Below, one piece after another: positions 34,801-44,733 of a DNA stretch of 64,000 nucleotides. Source of the stretch: Closterium sp. NIES-65 (Eukaryota > Streptophyta > Zygnematophyceae > Desmidiales > Closteriaceae). Within the stretch, counting starts at the first letter, position 1, and every line of letters starts with the position of its first letter. The position numbers and the translations under genes were made by a program. The notes beneath the pieces were generated by a model that was given only the letters and a program-made list of their open reading frames with translations, was not told where the DNA came from and made no database searches. The DNA is taken from assembly GCA_948144175.1 (NCBI GenBank), contig CANXME010002496.1:144141-208140 (forward strand), given 5' to 3'.

Positions 34801-37800
34801 GAAACTCGCGGGACCTCGAGATTCAATGAACTCCCGGGACCTCGAAACTCGCGGGACCTCAAGATTCAATGAAACTCGCGGGACCTCGAGATTCAATGAA
34901 ACTCGCGGGACCTCAAGATTCAATGAAACTCGCGGGACCTCGAGATTCAATGAAACTCGCGGGACCTCAAGATTCAATGAAACTCGCGGGACCTCAAGAT
35001 TCAATGAAACTCGCGGGACCTCGAGATTCAATGAAACTCGCGGGACCTCGAGATTCAATGAAACTCGCGGGACCTCAAGTATCAATGAAACTCGCGGGAC
35101 CTCGAGATTCAATGAAACTCGCGGGACCTCGAGATTCAATGAAACTCGCGGGACCTCGAGATTCAATGAAACTCGCGGGACCTCGAGATTCAATGAAACT
35201 CGCGGGACCTCGAGATTCAATGAAACTCGCGGGACCTCAAGATTCAATGAAACTCGCGGGACCTCGAGATTCAATGAAACTCGCGGGACCTCGAGATTCA
35301 ATGAAACTCGCGGGACCTCGAGATTCAATGAAACTCGCGGGACCTCAAGATTCAATGAAACTCGCGGGACCTCGAGATTCAATGAAACTCGCGGGACCTC
35401 GAGATTCAATGAAACTCGCGGGACCTCGAGATTCAATGAAACTCGCGGGACCTCGAGATTCAATGAAACTCGCGGGACCTCGAGATTCAATGAAACTCGC
35501 GGGACCTCGAGATTCAATGAAACTCGCGGGACCTCGAGATTCAATGAAACTCGCGGGACCTCGAGATTCAATGAAACTCGCGGGACCTCAAGATTCAATG
35601 AAACTCGCGGGACCTCGAGATTCAATGAAACTCGCGGGACCTCGAGATTCAATGAAACTCGCGGGACCTCAAGATTCAATGAAACTCGCGGGACCTCGAG
35701 ATTCAATGAAACTCGCGGGACCTCGAGATTCAATGAAACTCGCGGGACCTCGAGATTCAATGAAACTCGCGGGACCTCGAGATTCAATGAAACTCGCGGG
35801 ACCTCGAGATTCAATGAAACTCGCGGGACCTCGAGATTCAATGAAACTCGCGGGACCTCGAGATTCAATGAAACTCGCGGGACCTCAAGATTCAATGAAA
35901 CTCGCGGGACCTCAAGATTCAATGAAACTCGCGGGACCTCAAGATTCAATGAAACTCGCGGGACCTCAAGATTCAATGAAACTCGCGGGACCTCAAGATT
36001 CAATGAAACTCGCGGGACCTCAAGATTCAATGAAACTCGCGGGACCTCAAGATTCAATGAAACTCGCGGGACCTCGAGATTCGATGAAACTCGCGGGACC
36101 TCGAGATTCAATGAAACTCGCGGGACCTCAAGATTCAATGAAACTCGCGGGACCTCGAGATTCAATGAAACTCGCGGGACCTCGAGATTCAATGAAACTC
36201 GCGGGACCTCAAGATTCAATGAAACTCGCGGGACCTCGAGATTCAATGAAACTCGCGGGACCTCGAGATTCAATGAAACTCGCGGGACCTCGAGATTCAA
36301 TGAAACTCGCGGGACCTCGAGATTCAATGAAACTCGCGGGACCTCGAGATTCAATGAAACTCGCGGGACCTCAAGATTCAATGAAACTCGCGGGACCTCG
36401 AGATTCAATGAAACTCGCGGGACCTCGAGATTCAATGAAACTCGCGGGACCTCGAGATTCAATGAAACTCGCGGGACCTCAAGATTCAATGAAACTCGCG
36501 GGACCTCGAGATTCAATGAAACTCGCGGGACCTCGAGATTCAATGAAACTCGCGGGACCTCGAGATTCAATGAAACTCGCGGGACCTCGAGATTCAATGA
36601 AACTCGCGGGACCTCGAGATTCAATGAAACTCGCGGGACCTCGAGATTCAATGAAACTCGCGGGACCTCGAGATTCAATGAAACTCGCGGGACCTCGAGA
36701 TTCAATGAAACTCGCGGGACCTCAAGATTCAATGAAACTCGCGGGACCTCGAGATTCAATGAAACTCGCGGGACCTCGAGATTCAATGAAACTCGCGGGA
36801 CCTCAAGATTCAATGAAACTCGCGGGACCTCGAGATTCAATGAAACTCGCGGGACCTCGAGATTCAATGAAACTCGCGGGACCTCGAGATTCAATGAAAC
36901 TCGCGGGACCTCGAGATTCAATGAAACTCGCGGGACCTCGAGATTCAATGAAACTCGCGGGACCTCGAGATTCAATGAAACTCGCGGGACCTCGAGATTC
37001 AATGAAACTCGCGGGACCTCAAGATTCAATGAAACTCGCGGGACCTCGAGATTCAATGAAACTCGCGGGACCTCAAGATTCAATGAAACTCGCGGGACCT
37101 CAAGATTCAATGAAACTCGCGGGACCTCAAGATTCAATGAAACTCGCGGGACCTCGAGATTCAATGAAACTCGCGGGACCTCGAGATTCAATGAAACTCG
37201 CGGGACCTCAAGATTCAATGAAACTCGCGGGACCTCAAGATTCAATGAAACTCGCGGGACCTCGAGATTCAATGAAACTCGCGGGACCTCGAGATTCAAT
37301 GGAAAAATAAGCCTTGGCAAGAACTCGGGGGTGGTGAGCAGAGAGACTCACCTCCGCCACCTGAAGCCACTGCATAGTTGTAGCCGAACGTGACGTTGCT
37401 GATGGTGGCTGCCGGCTGACTGCTGCCTTGGAGTGAGTGCTGCCCTGGCATGCACTCACTCTCGGGTGTTGAGCAGAGAGACTCACCTCAGCCTCCTGAA
37501 GCCACTGCATAGTTGTAGCCAAAGGTGACGTTGCTGATGGTGGCTGCGGACATCTCTGTTTTGGAGTGAGCCACCTCAAAACCGGATCTAGTTCTCAAGC
37601 CTGGAGCAGAGAGACTCACCTCAGCCTCCTGAAGCCACTGCATAGTTGTAGCCAAAGGTAACGTTGCTGATGGTGGCTGCGGACATCTCTGTTTTGGAGT
37701 GAGCCACCTCAAAACCGGATCTAGTTCTCAAGCCTGGAGCAGAGAGACTCACCTCAGCCTCCTGAAGCCACTGCATAGTTGTAGCCAAAGGTGACGTTGC

Positions 37801-40800
37801 TGATGGTGGCTGCGGACATCTCTGTTTTGGAGTGAGCCACCTCAAAACCGGATCTAGTTCTCAAGCCTGGAGCAGAGAGACTCACCTCCGCCTCCTGAAG
37901 CCACTGCATAGTTGTAGCCAAAGGTGACGTTGCTAATGGTGGCTGCAGGTGATGCGATGTAGAGACCCCCGCCCATGTACGCCTGTGGGAAGGGAGAGAG
38001 AGAGGGAGGGGGGAGCAGAGAGGGGAAGGGGAAGGAGAGGGAGGAGGGGGAAAGCCTGAAGCGACGGCATAGTTGTAGCCAAAGGTGATTTTGCTAATGG
38101 TGGCTGCAGGTGATGCGATGTAGAGCCCCCCGCCCATGTACGCCTGTGGGAAGGGAGAGAGAGAGGGAGGGGGGAGCAGAGAGGGGAAGGGGAAGGAGAG
38201 GGAGGAGGGGGAAAGCCTGAAGCGACGGCATAGTTGTAGCCAAAGGTGATTTTGCTAATGGTGGCTGCAGGTGATGCGATGTAGAGCCCCCCGCCCATGT
38301 ACGCCTGTGGGAAGGGAGAGAGAGAGGGAGGGGGGAGCAGAGAGGGGAAGGGGAAGGAGAGGGAGGAGGGGGAAAGCCTGAAGCGACGGCATAGTTGTAG
38401 CCAAAGGTGATTTTGCTAATGGTGGCTGCAGGTGATGCGATGTAGAGCCCCCCGCCCATGTACGCCTGTGGGAAGGGAGAGAGAGAGGGAGGGGGGAGCA
38501 GAGAGGGGAAGGGGAAGGAGAGGGAGGAGGGGGAAAGCCTGAAGCGACGGCATAGTTGTAGCCAAAGGTGATTTTGCTAATGGTGGCTGCAGGTGATGCG
38601 ATGTAGAGCCCCCCGCCCATGTACGCCTGTGGGAAGGGAGAGAGAGAGGGAGGGGGGAGCAGAGAGGGGAAGGGGAAGGAGAGGGAGGAGGGGGAAAGCC
38701 TGAAGCGACGGCATAGTTGTAGCCAAAGGTGATTTTGCTAATGGTGGCTGCAGGTGATGCGATGTAGAGCCCCCCGCCCATGTACGCCTGTGGGAAGGGA
38801 GAGAGGAGAGTGGGGGGAGCAGAGAGGGGAAGCAAAAATCATCACCACCAACGCCACCATTACCTGCCATTACCACCCCACCTCACCACAACCAACAGCA
38901 TCGCACCGCACTGTACCACACCACACCGTACCGCACTGCACTCACCCAGTTGTTGCTGACGGTGGAGTTGGAGAGCTCAAACGTCACGTCCAGCTTGTTA
39001 TCCACGTTTGTGCTGATCCCTCCTCCCTGGGCTTTAAGCCCCTCCGTCATCAGCCCGTTGTTCCCCGAGATATTGCAACCGCGCACCACCGCATTGACAT
39101 CCGATAAATACACCCCGACACCCAGGTTAACCGCGGCATACCCTGTATTATCCAGGATATTACTATCGATTAACTCCACGCTTCCAGTTGTTTCCAGGCT
39201 CCAGCAATCCACACCAATCCCCGTCCCGCTCTCCATGTAATTCGTGCAGCGGGTGATTGTGGACCGTTGGATCGAGATCGAGCTCGTGCCCATGGCGTAG
39301 ATCCCTCCTCCGCCATAGACAGACGTGGTAGAGTCTATAGTGGAGTCTAGAACTACAGTAGACACTGTTCCGTTAAGGAAAAATCCGCCACCGTACGACG
39401 GGTCGTCGCTATAAGGGGCGTAATCCCGGGCCGATGCAGCGAAACACCCGAAAAAAGTGGAGGACTGGACAGAAAGAGAGGGAGAGGAGGCGTCGGATAA
39501 GCACCCCCCGGAGCTGCCATTGGTGCTTGTGATTTGGACGGATTTGAGTGTGAGAGTGGAGGAGGAGGAGGCGAGACCGCCGCCCAGGAAGCGAGAGGAG
39601 CACTCGGAGATGGAGGAGGAGGAGAGGGAGAGGGTGGTAGAGTAGATGGCGATTCCGCCCCCCACGCTCTCGTCCGCGTGGCATGACTGAATGTCCAGAC
39701 CCGAGAGTGTTGCCTTGGACGCTGAGTGGTGGGGGGGAGGGGGAGGGGAGGTATGGGGGAGGGGGGAGCGGGGGAGAGTGAGGGAGTTGCAGGAGGGGGT
39801 ATGGGTGACAATGCCGCCCCCCATGCTCTCGTCCGCATGGCATGACTGAATGTCCAGACCCGAGAGTGTTGCCTTGGATGTTGGGGTTGGGGGAAGTATG
39901 GGGGGGGAGACGGGGAGAGGGACAGGTTGCAGGATGGGGAAAGGGGTGGCAGCACAACGTTGATGCGGGAGGAGGGAGAGGGGAGGGGGAGAGGGGAGGA
40001 GGAGAGGGGAGGAGGAGAGGGGAGGAGGAGAGGGGAGAAGGAGAGGGGAGGAGGAGAGGGGAGGAGGAGAGGGAGAGGGAACAGAGGCTGACTGGAACTG
40101 GAAGGGCGGCATGAGAGAAACTCACAGAAGATGGCAATGCCGCCGCCACCACCATCGATGCCCCCTTGGGTGACCTTTGAGTCGAACACAGTCACACCCG
40201 CCATAGTCACATCCTTGGATGACGTTATGGAGACAGCGCCACCGTTCAGGTACGCGATGCAGCTCGCGAAATCGACGCTCGTTAGAGTCACCTTCTGGTT
40301 CGCCGCTTCCAAGCAACCCCCTCCGGCTTGCCTGTTCAGCCCGCTCATTACAGCGACCCCCTGTATAGTCACACTCGCCTGCGCGCACGGCACAGCAGGA
40401 GCACCACCTCCAGCAGCACCCCCGTTAGTAGCACAAACGGCGCTCAGGCAGGGCCCGTTCTTGCAGTTGATAAGAGGCTTGGATGTGATTTTACCGGGGG
40501 GCGTGGGGGAGGGGGAGGAGAGCGAGCCTGCGGCTATGGTGAGGGAGTAACCGCCGAGCGCGAGGGGCGCGGAGAGTGCGGAGAAGGAGACGGGGATGGT
40601 GCCGTTGACCAATAGGATCGTCGCTCCTTTGAGATTCGCACTGGGGTGGGGAGAAAGGGGGACGATTGAGGGAGTGGGGGAAGGGGGAGGGAAGAACGGG
40701 GAGAAGGAGATGGGGAAGATGCTGTTAAGATTTACGCTAGTGGGGGCGCGGAGGCGTGGGGAGGGAGTCGGGGGAAGGGGAAGGAGAGTGGGGTGGGGTG

Positions 40801-42157
40801 GGTCGGGGGGGAAAGGGGGGAGGGGAGAACGAGCAGCGGGAGGCGGGGGAGGGGGAGGAGAGGTATGGGGAGAGCTACAAGCTGCGGAAAGGTATAGTCA
40901 TATGAACACGGCGCAAAGCAAGTGGTTGCTAGCGGCGAGCAACTTAGGTCAAGTCAAATCAAGGAGGGTAAGACACTCACTTGGTAAGGGCGAGGTCGAG
41001 AGAGCCTGCGAAAAACGACCGACGAGGCGAGGCGGAACCCGGCCGAATAACCCCATGGAAAAAAAAGGGGGGAAGGGGGGAGGTGGGGGAGGCGGAAAGC
41101 GGGGGGAAGTGGGGGCGAGAAGGGTGAGGCGGGGGAGAGCATGGGGAAAGGGGGGAGGGGGGGTAAGAGGAGGGTGGGAAGTGAGGCGGGAGTGTGGGAG
41201 AGGAGGGGGGAGACGGTTAGAAAGCAGGATACGACTGGAAGCAAGAGCACACGATGAGCACGGGAAGAGCAGGCGTTGACTAGCGCATTCGAGTGGACTT
41301 AGCAGACGGCCGACGACGCCACGTGCTCACTCACGAAGGTGGGATGTAAAGAACCTCGCGACTCACCGGACGGCCGCTGCGCTACAACCCCTTCCCCCTC
41401 CTACCCCCCCTCCTCGCTCCCACCCTTTCCCCCTCTCCACCCACCTCGCCTCCCCTTTTCCCCCTTCCGCCAGAGCGCCCCTCATGACTCGCCGCACGGC
41501 CTCTGCGCTACTCCCCCTCCCGTTCCTTCCCCCTTCCCCTCCACCATTCCCCCTTGCCTTCCCCCTTCCCTTCTTCCCCCTTCCCTTCATCCTTCCTCCA
41601 TCCGCTTACCCTCCACGGTTTTTCCCCTTTCCGCCGTGCCTTGCTCTCACGACTCACCGCATGGCCTCTGCGCGGTTCCGCAGCAACCGGTAGCGGTGCC
41701 GGTCTCTGTCACGTACACGACGGCTTGCCGGTTACAGACTGATAAGGACACACGGGGAACGCACGGCGCAAAGAAAACGGCGGTAGACGCAGTGGATGGG
41801 AAGGGAATGGCGGAAGGCAGGCGCATTGGCGGAACGAAATGGCGGCGGAAAGAGACGACCGAGGAAAGAAACATGGCAGAAGGACGTGCAGAATGCGAAG
41901 AACACACGGAAAGGGAAGCAAGCGATGGTGCATGAACCGTGCGTGCGAAGTTGATACTTAAGTGAAAGCGACTGAGGAGGAGAGAATGAGCGGACGAGGG
42001 AAGAAACGCATTGAAAGGAAGACGGGGACCGCTTCAGCTGTTAGCCGCTTTGGAATGTGACATTTACGGTCGAAACCTGCAGGTACGAACCTGATTGCGA
42101 GCGCGTTAAGGGTGAACTCGACAACAGAACAAACGTCACAACGGCGAGGCGGAGCAT
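22848..42157 (-). CDS. Giant beta-helix (PMP-like) multi-pass membrane protein, 14 exons
   Basis: Exons in transcript order: 42157-42091, 41738-41658, 41005-40981, 40643-40126, 39721-38946, 37982-37886, 32852-32680, 32348-30397, 29984-29362, 28778-28633, 28115-27924, 27319-26957, 26353-26030, 24431-22848. All junctions are GT-AG and phases agree, giving 2306 residues. Signal peptide MLRLAVVTFVLLSSSPLTRS; then VYVTETGTAT, a typical start of algal beta-helix proteins. Residues about 60-1230 are parallel beta-helix repeats (GGA/GGG with NxS/T sites) including Ser/Ala-rich linkers. Residues 1230-1490 hold a beta-rich module and Cys-rich GCC2/GCC3-like modules (CAPGYYSVIGTCYQC). About seven hydrophobic spans follow (for example FFFVLVILLWVATAAF, LFAIAIAVTIVFVAGAP), then an acidic tail of about 350 residues. 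Likely a cell-surface adhesion or sensing protein; this is inference. Confidence 0.85.
24432..24870 (-). repeat. Intronic partial copies of the first 60-90 bp of exon 14
   Basis: Two extra copies (about 24550-24613 and 24731-24796) of the start of exon 14, encoding MTVLFPVQVILIGLQLAASP. Each has an acceptor-like AG in front and is separated from the next by GAGGGGAGTTGGGA-type repeats. Only the most downstream copy continues into the full exon. Confidence 0.8.
24880..26030 (-). repeat. Five tandem partial copies of membrane-spanning exon 13
   Basis: Downstream of the full exon 13 (26030-26353) lie copies ending near 25768, 25472, 25199, 25037 and about 24870. Most keep the 3' end (FLIDSPPVQ or a close variant) and a GTATG donor; the last two are increasingly 5'-truncated. 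The copy at 25768-25960 has an in-frame TAG in RARWG-stop-MVTRY. The copies could be intron filler or alternative exons. Confidence 0.75.
26360..26560. repeat. GGGA/GGAG microsatellite in intron 12
   Basis: Nearly uninterrupted AGGGAGGG repetition of about 190 bp on the plus strand, which is CCCT on the transcribed strand. A second partial copy of the start of exon 13 (about 26590-26745) lies just upstream in the same intron. Confidence 0.9.
33030..37300. repeat. 27-bp minisatellite, about 157 units, inside intron 6
   Basis: A tandem array whose unit reads VSLNLEVPR on the minus strand and PQDSMKLAG or PRDSMKLAG on the plus strand. Units differ almost only at one A/G position (CTCAAG or CTCGAG). 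The array is broken once near 34828-34860 by a shortened unit. Because 27 is divisible by 3, long open frames appear on both strands. Proper splice sites flank it (donor GTGAGT near 37352, acceptor GATGCAG near 33003 and the used one at 32853), so I treat it as intronic. Confidence 0.95.
37480..37886 (-). repeat. 133-bp tandem array of exon 6 ends with donors
   Basis: Three 133-bp units follow exon 6, each with ATISNVTFGYNYAVASGG, a GTGAGT donor and an AAAACAG acceptor-like site. These copies read GGCTGAG, an in-frame TGA, where exon 6 reads GGCGGAG. A further copy near 37355-37405 lacks that stop. Confidence 0.8.
37981..38830 (-). repeat. 161-bp tandem array of exon 6 copies with acceptors
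   Basis: Five full 161-bp units and one partial, nearly identical. Each carries a CACAG acceptor and a frame starting AYMGGGLYIASPAATISK and ending NYAVASG, then purine-rich spacer. None has a GT donor at the exon end; only the last copy, exon 6 itself, does. Confidence 0.85.
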
Positions 42158-44100
42158 TTGACTCGTCTCGAATCTCCATGAATCTAGTCTCTGGGCTCTA
42201 CACGTTTTGCTTTGATGTCGGTACTTTACACTGCTAGCGGGACGACGCATCGCGACAATTGTATCGCACGACGAAATTTTCGTATCCCGGCCGTCGTCCG
42301 CGAAAGATACGCGGAGCCTCGATAGCGAGGCCGACGACTCCTGAGCTACACCTTTTTTTATTCAATATGTCACTGTAAAAACGGGTCGGAGTGGTGGCCG
42401 ATGCCCTAATCGCGACAAACGCGCGGGAGAGTTAAGAACGTGATACTGCTACCGTGAGACGAGGCTATGTCGCCGCTTTGCAAATATGAGGTTTACGCAT
42501 GGTGTCTTTCTGAAAGAGCTCCACGCCGAATCTAGGGACAATGCTGAGCGTGATGAGTCGAGCACAGTGAGGCCCTACACTGATTAACCGTTGGGCTTAT
42601 CCAAAATGTCTCTATTCGTCCGTAACCCAATCCCGTTTTCGTGTTAAGCCTTGGACTAGGTTCGCGAGAGTCGATGACAGTCTTGGTATTGGTATCTTTA
42701 CTCGCTACTTGCTAGAATCCGTTTCTCGCCAAAATGCAGGTGAGAGGATAGCAAGCATTACAACACAACCTTGCTCCAACTCATGTATCAACAGCCAGTC
42801 ACACACACCCCTGCACAATTTGGTTTGGTCGTCACTCGAAACTTCGAGGATGCGTTTGGAAACAGTGATCGAAACTAGTGGAGCTCCCAAGTTGTTCCTT
42901 GGGAACACCACGAGCATCCCAGCGTTGTCACGTACATTTTTCTCGCTCTGTACGATACATCAAGTACAGAACAGCTCAGGACTACACACCTGACAGAACA
43001 ACGCGGAATTGCTGCATTTGCTTTCTTCAGCCCGATTTCATGCAAATCGAAAAGGTTGACGCTTTTCGGAGTTCTGTATACAGCATACCAGGGCAGGTGG
43101 TGAAAACACGCTGGTCCCTGTTTTGACCAACACGGGCAGGGGAATGTGTCGTCCTTCTTCTGTTGGGAATGGGAACGTGGTTCGACGGGCAGCCGAGCGA
43201 CGAATCGACGAGATATTATTTTCACCGTTCTCTTCACACACTCGCACACACACCACCATTCCAGTGACCCCACCCGGGACCCCTTCACCCCGCCCTCTCC
43301 ACCCCCACCACTGACCCGATGGGCAGATGGGCAAATGGCGACAAACCTCGCAGTTTTGTGGGGCGCCTGAAACCGCGTTTCCATAACCAGCCCGCACTGT
43401 GCAATCTCACCAACTAACAAGACCACCTGAAGGTCCTTATCCTCGGTAACAGCTCGTCGGGATGCAGCACAACCTATAGCACCCGTTTTCTGCACGAGAC
43501 CATGAATGGTACTGTAAGGAATTTTCTCGGCATTCCTTACGGAGCCCGACTACATCGCGTACAACAGCCATTGTTCGCCCGTTACTGCTAACGGGACTTC
43601 TCCAACTTCGCGCGCACTGTTTTGCCAAACCTCGCACTGCTGGCCTGGCCGTGTCGGCCTACGCTTCGGGACTAGCCCGAGCCTCGCTGCCAGCATAGCA
43701 CTAGCTAGCTCGCACGCACCGCGTTACCGTTTGCATGTTTCGCGTATAAATGTTCGCTCATGCCCTCGCTCACATCTTTGTACTCGTTTGACACCTTAGT
43801 GCAATTCTCGCTACTTCGATCCATTGCACCCGTAACAGGTACCCTGCTTACACAGAGGTAACGGGTGCTCCATCCACAATGCATACACACGTTTATTCAA
43901 TGCGCATGCATTGCTTCATACAAAGTGTTGAGAAGATGGGGGATACTATTTCGCTGCGAAACGACCACCACACATAGAGTAGATCGAGTGGTTCACAATA
44001 AAATTCCGTTACAATATGCCGCAGTCAGTGCATCCCCTTGCAACCCTCGTCTTTCTTCTCTCGTGTTTTCCTGCTCCTTGCGACCTCCTCTGTCTGCCGT
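42158..44100. other. Intergenic region, no recognised gene
   Basis: 5' side of the beta-helix gene and unassigned DNA. A 206-codon minus-strand open frame (42875-43495) has no recognisable domain, no hydrophobic leader, and Cys- and Arg-rich composition. I cannot support it as a gene. Confidence 0.35.
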
Positions 44101-44733
44101 ATGACAGCATATCCATAACGAGACCTAGGCTTTTCCCCTTCCCCTACCCACATCCGAAGGCCCACGGGAGAATTACCAAACTCCGTACAACCAATAAGCG
44201 AATTCATGCCGTTCTTCTCTACCCTGATGCATGCCCCCACCCCATCTATCTACGACAGCATAGCATACCTCTTACCCGACCTACAAGCATCGCTCCCCCC
44301 AACCTCCCCATCCATAGGCCCTTAAGAAGAAGCATAGGAGGCCCTGCTTGGTTCTAGCATCTCGCTACTTTATCTTCTACCCCTTCCCCTACACCTACTC
44401 CCAACCCATCTGTCTGCCACAGCACAGCATACCTCTCCCCCTATTTAGGAGCATCGTTCTCCCCAGCCCCCCCATCCATCGGTCCATATGAGGACACAAG
44501 GAGGGGGGGCTGCTTGACTCTACCATTAAGCTACATTTTCTACTGCCCCTGCCCCTGCCCCTGCCCCTGCCCCTGCCCCTGCCCCTGCCCCTGCCCCTAC
44601 CTCTACTCCCACCCCATCTGTCTGCCACAGCACAGCATACCTCTCAACTACCCCAGGAGCATCGCTCTCCCCAGGACCCCTATCCACCGGCCCGTAGGAG
44701 GACACAAGGAGAGGCGGCTGCTTGACTCTACGA
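44100..44733 (-). repeat. Decayed tandem copies of the last exon of the downstream-most repeat-protein gene
   Basis: Three copies spaced roughly 190-220 bp apart, beyond the stop codon at 44734. They carry relics of SYGPMDGG and RYAVLWQTDGVG (for example at 44620-44720, 44400-44510, 44220-44340) with CCCCTG repeats between them. Copies become more degenerate with distance from the gene. Confidence 0.65.

Noticed and set aside
33030..37300. CRISPR-like direct repeats
   Set aside because: Units abut without unique spacers, and the genome is eukaryotic.
33023..37393. Very long repetitive open frames on both strands (SMKLAGP, VSLNLEVPR, ETRGTSRFN)
   Set aside because: They follow from a stop-free 27-bp unit; splice sites of the surrounding gene place the array in an intron and there is no non-repeat coding context.
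42875..43495. 206-codon minus-strand open frame
   Set aside because: No recognisable motif, Cys/Arg-rich shadow composition and competing frames on the other strand; not enough to call a gene.
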